Below, piece after piece: positions 11,113 through 22,400 of a stretch of DNA of 64,000 bases. Each line of letters begins with the position of its first letter. Position 1 is the first letter of the stretch. A program made the translations under genes and the position numbers. Origin of the DNA: Enoplolaimus lenunculus (Eukaryota > Nematoda > Enoplea > Enoplida > Thoracostomopsidae); contig JASANG010003995.1 of assembly GCA_030248215.1 (NCBI GenBank), positions 124,001-188,000 on the forward strand, in the 5' to 3' direction. The notes under the pieces are model-generated. The model saw nothing but the letters and a program-made list of their open reading frames with translations. It made no database searches and was not told the origin of the DNA.

Positions 11113-11115
11113 GTA

Positions 11116-11463
11116 CTGTAGTGATCCGAATAAAAGGGGGTAATACGAAAGGGGTCCAATTTTGTGTCCCAATCAATGGAAGTCCGTATCCCCAATAAGA
11201 GTTCGTAAGCTGATGGAGTCCCAAAACCCTAATTAGAAACCATAAATATCAATTATCCCTAAAATTGTAGTGCATTAATGACTCCAGAACCAGTACTACA
11301 GCTCAAGTTTTTGATACAAAACAAATAAACGTTTAATTCAAAGGATAGTTGTAATGCCGAATATATATTAGTAACGAAGAAAAACGATTCGTAAACCGAA
11401 TAACAGAGGGGGGTACCCTGTGGAGAGGCCAAATAAATATCAGTCCAACTCTTATTCGGGTCT
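11116..11463 (+). mobile_element. Mariner-like MITE, right-truncated copy
   Basis: Begins after TA with CTGTAGTGATCCGAATAAAA and ends near 11463 with CTCTTATTCGGGTC, short of the last bases of the inverted repeat. Its interior matches the complete copy at 22795-23136, in reverse: CCGAATAACAGAGGGGG, AGAGGCCAAATAAATATCAG and CCATAAATATCAATTATCCC. Confidence 0.6.
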
Positions 11464-11986
11464 AAAACTTTTTGGGCATCTAAGCGGAAAATGTAATTTG
11501 TCTCACTGTTTGGTAACGTTTTTGGGCCTCTAAGAGTGGGACATTGGAACCTTAAAAGTTGAATTTTTCAAAAATTAAAATTTGGGCGTGAAAAGATTAG
11601 AGGAGGTAATGGTAAGTTCAGGTATGCAAGAATTCTCATAATCGAACCATTTTGGAAACATGTGGAGTTGTTGGTGCAGGGCTGTTGCTGAGCATGGGCA
11701 TAAGCATCATTTTTATTAGTCGGACTAGTGAAGCGAAATTAAATGTCTGCGGCAGCGAAGTTGTGCCGTGAAGTTGATACTGTGTTCCAAAATGATGTTC
11801 ACCAAACTAATATAAAAATCTTGGCCCTTAATGATAATCCTTTCAGATTTACTGATGAGTCTCCATCTTTTTCAAAATCAAATAGTTGATAGGGCATAAC
11901 CGCATGCATGCTTTAACACTTTGCCATATCCACACTATTTGCAGCTAAACTGCTGTCGTCATATATCACATATTTGGGCCGTTAGC

Positions 11987-12222
11987 CTGGATTTTCCCTG
12001 GATAGGTAGGGAGAATCTAGTGTAAAGTTTGTTTGGAAAACAGGAAAAGTGGATAATTAAACCCTGGTTAGTTAGGGAAAGTCTGACAGTAGATTTTGTT
12101 CGGAAAATGGGAAAAGTGGAAAATTTAAACGCCTATGATTTTTAATGGGTTCGTAGGGAAAACCTGGAAGCGTAGGTTTTGTTTGGAAAACGGGAAAAGT
12201 GGAAAATTTAAAACGTATAGAG
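11987..12222 (+). repeat. Three-copy tandem repeat, unit about 70-80 bp
   Basis: Three diverged units begin near 11987, 12062 and 12131. Each has GTAGGGA(A/G)AA, then TTTGTTTGGAAAAC and GGGAAAAGTGGAAAATTTAAA. Related single pieces occur near 2400-2450 and 13680-13790. Noncoding. Confidence 0.6.
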
Positions 12223-12359
12223 TTCAGGCACTGTTAACTTCCCCATAATGGAATAATTCCCACCTGTCACAATCTTTCACGTATACTCAGATAAATTGTG
12301 GGACCCACCTGTGATTTAAAGGAATACTTTTATAGCATTATGACGGTCTGCCGCCCCTC

Positions 12360-13250
12360 CCTTTCCCACAATGAAAAACCTCCCCCCTAAAATAGTTCGT
12401 GATTTTGAATGCTCAGTAAAACCACCAACTCCGCGTTTAGGTCCGTATTCCAATGACGCTAACTCGCTCTGGCTCAATAGTGCAGTCGTTTTCCCCGTTT
12501 ATTGCCCCCAACTCCGTATTAAAGCTATATTCAATAAAACACAAATACCGAGCAAAACGAGTAATATGCTTAACTGCCGACCTTATTTCAACCGAAAGTG
12601 CCGAAAGTTCCTTTGTTTTAACTGCTTTTCGCACGTCTATTACAATGCCTTAACACTGTTAGTCCACTAAGTTACCAGCTCACACCGTATAACACAAATG
12701 CAAACCTTAACGTGACACTCCAAATGCTCCGCAAACAACCCCCCAAGTAACCGTATAAAATTCCCAAGATTCCCCGGAAAACAAGCCGAAACTAGCCCCG
12801 CTAGAATCGACTAATCCAGAATACTCCGAATATAACTAACCCCAGAATACTCCGAATATAACCCAAGAACCCCGCTAACACATTCCCCAATTTCTCCGTA
12901 ATTCACCTGGTACTGCCCGAAGGCTACGCGCTATGCGCTTCCGTTGCTGAATTCCTAAAGCCGGTTCACCGTGCTCACATTGAGCTACGGTGACTCTAAT
13001 GCCATTAAATGCCATTCGGCCTAAAGTCGCCCGGTACGATATGTCAATCAACTCCGTTAACACTAACACAAATAACTAACTCCAATCGCTAAGTCAACTC
13101 GCCAAAAGAAACACAACACTTTAAAATTTCAAAAGCAAGAATGATTATGGAGGCTGGCTACCCCAGCCCACATGTCAAGTTGATTTGCATAAAATTGAGC
13201 GTCCCGGGCGTAAGCCGGTAACAATATGTATTAAATGGCCACGCAGGGCC
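12360..13250. other. C-rich, strand-asymmetric segment, no gene supported
   Basis: The plus strand is strongly C-rich (CCCC, CCCCG, ACTCC) and poor in G, unlike the flanks. It includes a short direct repeat of CCAGAATACTCCGAATATAA near 12817-12858. Short open frames exist on both strands (for example 64 codons, minus, 12875-13069) but none has a recognisable domain or splice pattern. It may be a piece of a larger mobile element with strong strand bias. Confidence 0.35.
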
Positions 13251-13514
13251 CCTGATAACTTTACCTTGCGCACGCAGCTGCTATGCATAGATTTTACAGA
13301 TTTTACGCCATTTAGCAACGCCTGAGCCTAACTTAAGTTCTAAAAGACACTAGGCGGAGCCGTGGACTCCCTTATGGTGTGGATTAGGTTTGGTTTTAGT
13401 TTTAGTTTTTAGATTGAAATATATTTACGAGTGGCAGAGCCACCTACACCCCCTATCACAATGTTTCACGTTTATATAGACAAATTGTAGGACCAATGGC
13501 GATTTTTAAAGATA

Positions 13515-14612
13515 CTATTAAATATAATATTGATTTAGGGTGTCCGTTGGTTGGCAACAATTTTCAAAAATGTCGTGTGAAAAAATTGCCGATTATTTTT
13601 TGGTTCTGCAATGGTTTAGTAGGAATAATAAGCATAATTTTGAGTCAAAAAATTGGAAAAAATTTAGGCGTTTAAATTTTATACTTTTCCCGTTTTATAA
13701 ATAAAGCCTAAGCATGCTTCAGAATTTTTATGTTTTAATTTTTCCGCTTTTTCCGTTTTTCGAACCTCGCCTACCCGGATATGAAAAATTCAGGGCGGAT
13801 AACCCAATTTTTGGCCGGTGCCAGATAGCAATTCAAATTTAATACCGGATTGCATTCAAACATCAGAACGTAGGTCAATTCAACCTACCGTGGCTCTAAG
13901 CAGGTTATAACGAGCACGGTGTAACCGGAGGTGAAGCGAAATTAGGTAGTAAAAATGATGGTTAATTTAGTTAATGTTAGCCAATATATGCAATACGTTG
14001 TTAAGTTGTTTAATTTTACGCAAATTTTCTGCAAAATTCGGAAATTCTTTCCTGAAAATTGTGACAAATGTAAAACAAAAGCGCTAAAATAGATAAATTT
14101 TGCAAAATTATGCGAAAGTTTACTACCGAAATTGCTGGAAACACCGGCAAAAATTGTACCGGAGCCGGTTGCCGATTTTCTGCCGGAGCCGGAGGCAGAC
14201 CTGCATTTTCTGCCGGAGCCGGAGGCAGACCTCCGGTTGAGCCCTGATAACCGGATATACGTTCCCTAACCGGAATTATAAAATACCGGAAGCAGAAAGT
14301 TAAAAAGCCCGAACCGCAAAACAAAAATACCTGTTTGCAAAAAATTCATTTTGAATCCTGTTTTATCGCTATTTAGAATGCCAAAATTCTGAAACAAAAA
14401 TGCATCAGCTGGAAACGTATGATCAATTGTAGAATACTTATGACACAACAGAAAATTTTGGCACTGCTCGCTCAGACAGTATTACAAAAATATGTTACAA
14501 TATACTATTTTTTCTTAAATTTTCGAAGAGAAAAATCTTCAATACCGAAAATACCGGTGAGCAAATACCGGATTTAATACCGTGACCGGAATTCCGGTTT
14601 CACCCTGGATTC
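13515..14612. mobile_element. Cluster of hAT-like MITE fragments
   Basis: 13515-13640 matches the interior of the family at 29050-29310 and 40027-40356 (ATTGATTTAGGGTGTC, GGCAACAATTTTCAAAA). 13790-14250 has Cs/Gs typical of CCGGAGCCGG sub-terminal motifs, including a 30-bp tandem duplication around 14170-14232 (TTTTCTGCCGGAGCCGGAGG and following bases). The end CCGGTTTCACCCTG at about 14596-14609 is a typical right terminus. Boundaries between nested pieces are not resolved. Confidence 0.45.
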
Positions 14613-15547
14613 AGGCAAAATCGATTTCAGTTTCCGTTATAGAAAACGGAAATTCTGTTATTCTCCGTTCAAAATTAGTTATAAATCACCGAAATGACAT
14701 ATACGAAATGCATCCACCTTAAAATTTTTGACAAATTGGTGAATATATGCGTTTGCACGCCTATATTGTGTTGGCACAAAAATAAAACGTTCTTCTTGAA
14801 AATTTTATGCTCAATATTCGTTTTCCGTTCTGGGTCACTAACCGTTTCCGATATTTTTACTAAGTATTTATTTATGTTTACTCGAGTTCTAAGGTATCCA
14901 AAGAGTTGACGTGATAAAGCTTAAGGTCTGCAGACTGCGATACATTTTTATCAAGCAACGACGCATTTACATTATTCTTTTTTGTAGCGTAACGTTCAGT
15001 TGTAAGATTTCGGTCCATGTTACTTATGTAGGAATAAGGCTATTATTTTTCTTATGCTTTAGGCTTTAGTTATAAACTAAATTTTTACGCTTAAGGTTAG
15101 GATTATGGTTAGGAATAGAAATATCTACTACGCCCGTAAAATAACTCTGGTCATCTTTATATCAGGTTTTCAGCGTTATTATAGCCCAATAAAGATTGTG
15201 AACGTATAAGTACGGGCATGCACAAAGTAAAATTCACACGGGTATGACTTTTCCTTTTCACAATTAAATTCCTGAAAATACACACCTTGGGGGTCTGATT
15301 TTTCATGCAATGCCGGCATTGCAGAATAACTATATCCCAAAAAATTAATTTCCGTATTTCAGAACATCTCCATGAACTATATTTTTCAACAATCCAACCA
15401 AATCTTTAATATAACCAGAACATGTATGAACGTGACAAGTAGAGGCTATAAGTATATACTATCACACAGCATTCAAACGAAACTTCAATATAACTGTCGG
15501 TCAATGTTACTTCGGCGGCGTGCTGTTTTTATCGCGTGAATGCAATA

Positions 15548-15640
15548 GAGCAAGCTTAAGCTTTAGACTAATTATAGCTCAAGCTTTTATAGGCTTATCC
15601 TTACACTAGGCTTAAGAATATGCTTATACTACTGTTAGCC
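15548..15640 (+). repeat. TTAGGC-type tract with AATATGCTTATACTACTGTT
   Basis: Same two-module layout as 5424-5510: degenerate GCTTAAGCTT/AGGCTTA repeats, then AAGAATATGCTTATACTACTG. A looser tract precedes it at 15050-15115. Confidence 0.5.
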
Positions 15641-15916
15641 CAATCGTCTATTAAATAGTACCAATACTCGCAAGTATAGTGGTGCATGTGTGGGTTTTGT
15701 ACAGCACCAACCTGCATTGCACCGAAATTCTGTTTCTATAAAACACGGGTGAAACAAAATGTTAGCAATGATGTTGCACGAATAAATTTTACAATTTTTA
15801 GACGTACGTGACGCAAAATATTTCTGCGTCGTCATTCACATGATTAAAATAATCTGTTTCCTGATATTGTAAATCAAAATTTACGCAGAAAAAACAGCCG
15901 TGACAGTGCCTGGAAC

Positions 15917-15922
15917 TTTATT
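15917..15922 (-). terminator. Candidate poly(A) signal for SAM synthetase
   Basis: TTTATT on the plus strand gives AATAAA in the sense of the SAM synthetase gene, about 530 bp after its stop. It is the nearest perfect hexamer I found. A variant hexamer closer to the stop may be used instead. Confidence 0.3.
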
Positions 15923-16451
15923 AGCGAAAGTTTGAACACAATACCGGAACAATACAGCATCACACGAAGTACTACGAAGCTGCAAAATTTCTTAGCTGGA
16001 AAAAGAATCTTGAGATGAGAAATCTATCAACATAATAGTTATAAAAAACGTTCGTGTATGAACTTGTGCTAAAGGAACAATAGCAGTTAGCAATTCCAAG
16101 TTACGTCGAAACCAGACAAAATATGATCAATTAACAGCACTGACTTTACAAAAAAGTGACATTCGGCTATAGCTTGGTATTTTTGGGCAATAAGTGGCAC
16201 ACTGGCTATATTGAAATACGTCATTAAAACACCCCTAAATAATGAAGAACCCAGTAGCTGAAACAATCAAAAACAAACTACTAAATTGAGATGTGAGTAT
16301 GTAATATTAATACAACCCACATAAAACTATACAATAAGGCAATTTCCAAATAATAAATTATGACTATATTATTGTGCAATCAATACGCAGTTTATGTTTT
16401 GTGTCAATATTCTTAATCATCACCCGTTATACATACATTAACAAAGATATC

Positions 16452-19400
16452 TCAGCAAATTTTTAACAACTTCGACTCGGCTTTTTGTTGCATTATAAGT
16501 TTTCGTCCGGCGTCACATTTTGGTTTCAGTTCTGAAGGTATTACCAGCTTTTTTACTTGCTCCCAAGGAAACTTTTCGTGGCCAAAATGTCCGTTTTCTG
16601 CGGTTTTCTCGTAAATAGGCCGTCTTAGGTTCAAAGCCCTGAAACAAACATTTTGCCAAACGGTATTAATTAACATCAAGATTAAACCTTCACGACCGCT
16701 TAAGATTGTGACGAATACCTAAAATCTGTTAATGTATTTAGTTTTAAAATTGGTGAAAAGGTTATACTGCCGACACAGTAAATGGAAATTAACGTTATTT
16801 CGTTATTTCCAACACTAATTCGACAGTATATAACAAATAATTTTAAAACACGTGAATGAACATTAAGAAAGTTATTAATGGCCACAAAGGTTTTACAAGA
16901 AGATTTATGACATATCGCTTAAATAGCAGAAAATAAATTTTAGTGCGACTCACCCACTACATTTTTGAAAATAAAAACAGCTCATGTAGCTGACAAGCGC
17001 TCACCTCATAATCATTCCAGGTCTCAAATCGAAAGTTGCATCAACAACCGCCAATAATTCTTGTTCAGTAAGAAACGACGTACCATACGACATAATTGTA
17101 AGTGACAATGGTTCAGCGACACCAATTGCGTATGAAACCTAAAACATCAAATTGTTTTCGCCAATATGTGCAGCCAAACAAGCATTAAAGCGATATACTG
17201 AATAGAGCATTTGCATTGATATGAAGATTTTCAGACAGAAAATGGTAATAGAATTTAAACAAGATAAATATTATTCTAGCACTCTAAATAAAATATAAAT
17301 ACATCGTAATTTATTGCGAATACATAGCTCGCAATCCACTAAAGACAAGCTGACCTGAACCAAACATCGTCGACAAAGGCCTCCTTTAACTAAAGATTTG
17401 GCCACCCAACGTGCAGCATAAGCCGCCGAACGATCAACTTTTGTTGGATCTTTGCCAGAAAACGCCCCGCCACCGTGCGCTCCCCAGCCACCATAAGTAT
17501 CAACAATAATTTTACGACCAGTTAATCCTGCGTCACTCTACAATCGTATTTACCACATGGCAATAGTACAACAACAACTCAAATGTTCTCGAAAACTACT
17601 AACATGGCAATCAGGTGTTAATTTATCATGGTACTGAATTATTAACCTACCCTAATCTACTTACGATTCTGCAGCGTGACTTTTACCTTAAAGGCAATAT
17701 TTCATTTTAATACGCTATTCACAAACGGTCAGAAAAGGCAACTAGCATTAACAAAAATATTCGACAAACAAAACGAAAGCACGTACCAGTGGCCCGCCGA
17801 TAATAAACGAGCCGCATGGGTTGATATGATAGATGGTTTCGTCGTCTCGCAAATGACTTGGAATAACGACGTCGATTATTTTAGTGCGAACCTGCAATTT
17901 TTTGCTTGTGTTTAGTAATAGGTCTGGCAACTTAAGAGCCACTAAAACGTTAGCAGAACTCATCTCAAATTTTACACCCAATACGTAGATGCCACAGCGT
18001 GGCTATTTGAAAACTTATTGCACCCTAATAATAATAATCAGTGTGTAACCGGAATTACAATGAAGAATTACCGGAACCGGATCAAAAAAGTAAAAAATAC
18101 ATGCCACCGAAAAATTCATTTTAATTTTCTTCTTGCTGTATTACTGGTGAAATAACAGTAGTTGAAGATAGGTATTTATTTAATCTGATGTATGTTAGAT
18201 TTTCCTTATCCACGAAAACGAAATCTTCCTTCGATGATTTATTTTCGGTCATTGTCAATGTTTATACTATACTAATTAAATCTATTTCAATTTAATGTTA
18301 CTAATTGAATGAAAACGAACAAAATTTAATACTACCGGAATTTTTAATTCCCGATAACAAGTTACCGAAACCGGAACTGGAAGGTGAAAACTATCGGAAC
18401 CGGAATTCCGGTTGCACCCTGCTAACAACAGATGCCGGAAGCGGCTCTGAGTCTATTCAAATATATCACACATCTTATTATAAACACCTTCCACGTAATA
18501 GTTTACATAGCAGTGTCTTAGACCTGTTTGTGATCTCTTGCACAATGCACAACGTGCACGGTGTCCATGTTAGAAACCATAATAAGCGCATCAGGGATTA
18601 TGATGTATTTTATATGCACGATGCAAAAGCAAATGCTCTAAATAGAAACAAACTGATCTCAGTAATCTTACCTGTTCTCTAACACGCTCCAATGCAATTT
18701 CTTTGGTATGCTGCGTTGAAACAACTACAGTGTGAACACGAAGCGGAATGCATGCGCCGTTTTGCAATTCATACTCTATGGTTACCTGAAAATCAGAACA
18801 AAATATATGTCGGATAACTTGCAACAAACTATTGTCGTTTTATGATGAGGTTTAGAAGGACATGATGCACACAATGTTTTAGCTTTCGACAATTGAATAC
18901 ATAAAGTTGAACGCAATCCTAAGGGTCGCGTTATACTCATCGTTCGGCGTCGTCCGACGTCGTTTGTCATGGTTGGTCAGCGTATGGTATCGTACGCTAA
19001 CGGATGACCTTAAAACTTTATCAAAAACATTTCTAAACTGACGCAGTTCAAGGTGACAAAATAAAAAATAATACTAAAATCTTAAAAAGCAAAAAATTAC
19101 AAGAAATTAATCAGCTAGTTAACTATATTATTACCACAATATTGTACTTAATATCCTGATTCGGTGTTTCGTGTCGTACGCCTCAGATCTTGTTTGTCAA
19201 TGCCAATCTAATGACAAATGGAAAGCAGAGTATTTACCTGACTTTTCGAGTCAGGCAACAACCACGCCAATGTACCGTCCATACGATATTGTGTTAGCTT
19301 GTCTGTCAGTCGATGAGCTAACAAAAGCGTCAACGGCATACATTCCTCAGTTTCGTCAGTAGAGTAACCAAACATAAGACCCTGCAAAAAGCAAAATGCT

Positions 19401-22400
19401 GAGACATTAATAATACGACTATTAATCTCGGGGTCCGAAGTTTAAACGCAGCCTCCTTTCAAGTCTTTGTTTCCCGAAGAAATATAAAAAATCTAGTTTT
19501 GTTTCACGCAAACACTTTATTTCATTTTTAATAACGTTGGGTCAAAATACATTTTTACAGAATATCCCTCGGTCCCTGCCTTAGCCGGTACAAGATCTTG
19601 GTGAAAATTTTGTACCCTGGCTCAATTCTAAGGCATCATACCTATTACAAAAAGTCTTATGATGATTTACAATTATTTACTGCACAAAATACTGGAATAC
19701 GTGTACCTCACACGGTTATGAAATAAAAAAATCCAAGCCAAACAATTAATTTTAAATCAGTAAACTTGTCGTAGTAGAATTACATTTATCGAGCGATGCT
19801 CGGACATGCTTTTACTTTTTTATCCGTCTAGTAAAACATTCCAAACTTATAAAACATAAACGGATAGTTTGACCCACTTGAGACGACTATTCACTAATCG
19901 GTTCTGGAAGTTTATAAACAATTTAGTCAGATTTCTCGCACACTAAACCCCTCTATTACCGAATTTGATTCCTTGTAACCCTAATAAATCAGTGAAATAA
20001 TTTAAAAAGTCCTAATTTAGGCTTAACTAATTAAGTTAATATGCAAAGTAACTATTAACAAACTATTTAGTTATCGGTCTTGAAGGTTTATACGCAATAT
20101 ATTCCGATTGCTTGCATCCAAAAAACCTTCAGTAACCCTAATACTCAGTGAAATAATTTTAAAAGTCCTAATTTGGCTTATCAGTTTAGCTAATATGCAA
20201 ATTATCTCATAGCTAACTATTCAATTAAAACAATTTATTCAGATTTCTCGCACCTAAAAACCCTTCAGTACTGAATGTAATTCCTTGTAACCGAAATAAT
20301 CAATGAAATAATTTAAAAAGTCCTAACTTAGGCTTAACTAATTAAAGATCTTTATAACTTAATTCAATCGATATAACTGTTCGAGCAAAAATGGCCATCA
20401 GGGCTTTAGCTCACACGAACAATTTAAATTAAACTGAAAAATAAAAATAAGCCCACCTGATCACCGGCTCCGATGTCTTCATCCGCACGATTAACATGCA
20501 CGCCAGCTGCAATTTCTGGTGCTTGAGCTTCAAGCGCAACTAATACATTGCAAGTCTTGTAGTCGAACCCTATACATACGTACTTTTCATAAATAATAAG
20601 AAAACCAGTCAAACAAAATGCAACATAAACATAGCTAGTAGGATACTACCGGATATCCGGCTCCAGCAAAAAAACGCAATCCGGCTGCATCTCTGGCATT
20701 CAACATTGATGAATATTTACTGCTGAAAAGTATGACACAATTCAATATAATATTATTATGCAGCATTCACAAAAATAAATTTCGCTGCGCCACCAGGAAG
20801 ACATGAGGTATGGTTAAACCCTACCGTAACATGAGTCACAAAAATTTTTGGGATGCGTGTTAGGGTAGGGTTAGCGTAAATGTTGCGCTTATATCTTTAT
20901 ATTTATTACACACATATTGTTATGTTGTACATCTTAAACTGAGTTTTATTATTACTAATTATGCAGTTAACCACTGAACTCAAGTCGTGCATATTTTTTA
21001 ATTATTTTTATGTATTAATTAAACGTAAATATAACATATCGTTAACCCTACCCTATTACAATTTTGTGGCATTGAATTCCGGGAGAAGCCTCTGGACATG
21101 GCGAGAAGAGATGTATAGTTTAAGCTTCATAAATACTACTTTCTTTAGGTTTACGGAAAACAGGGCTGTCAAAGTAGTATAAGCATATTCCTATGCGTTA
21201 ATCATTATCGTAAACGTGAACCTAAGCCTAAGCAAATAATATATAGTGTGTAAATTTCGGGGGGAACATTCGCAAGTGAAATACATAGTATATCCGGCAC
21301 GGCAATGTATAAACAAGGCAGCCAGCAGGGCGGAAAGCGAAACTGGATTATACTGGAATCGGAATCAGAACTGGATATGAATCGGAATTCCGGTTGTACC
21401 CTGGTGGTATGTCATTTTCATAACTACTCGCTTAGGCTTACGGAGAACAGGGCTGTAACAGTATACATAGTAATAAGCCTGTACCTGAGCAAAGCCTTAA
21501 GTCTTAATTTCCAAAAGAAAATATTCTGAACATTAGCGTAGCCAGTATTTTGCAAAACCTTAGTCTAAGTTTCCAAAGGACATTTCGGGAGGGCATAACG
21601 GGAGGACGATATTTACAATTTTTTACATGATTCGGCTTTAATCGAAAAACATTGCGTATCATGTTATAAAAATGTTAATAATGCACATCAAACTCAGTTT
21701 TGTTTGTAAACAGAACGATATGTTGTATTCCACTTAAATTCATATACTTTGAAATGATTCTCAACCCAAAAGTCTACAAACATCCCTGAAGCTGTGTAGC
21801 CAAAGACAATCTAAACAAGTCTACAGGATAGATTCCTTTGTGCCATTCATATGCTTTCCGAACAGTTGCAAGTCCAGGCCAATGTATAGAACAGGTTGCG
21901 TAACAGCAGTTAAGCATATTCCTAAGCCTAGCCTACGCCTATATGCTTTATTATAATATTCCTAAGCGTAAGCTTAAGCAGGCTTAGGAGTACTATGCTA
22001 AGTAATTTCAGCATTAATTGCTCACCCTTCACGTTATGTGTAGCCAACAAATGTACTCCTGGTATCAGCTTTACTGTTACACCGCAGTCTAGGGAAAAAG
22101 TTAGCCCAAGCTTAATCGTTAACTCCCTCGAAATAATGGCCTGCCCCTCATCCAAACTGGGCCATCGTTTCAAAATTTCAACCTCAGCTCACATACTCGC
22201 AATAGACTAGGGTTACGCTTGCTGCATTCGAAAATCAATTAAAATTCATTACCTCTTATGTTTGTATTTAGTTTCTATATGTGTTGTGTGTGTCTTGGCG
22301 TTAACCCCACTGGCACTAGGTTAGATTGAAAGTTTGTGGTATGGAAGGGTAACGAGGGGCAATTTTTAAAATTATAGCAAGTAGTACTAAACTTGGTTTA

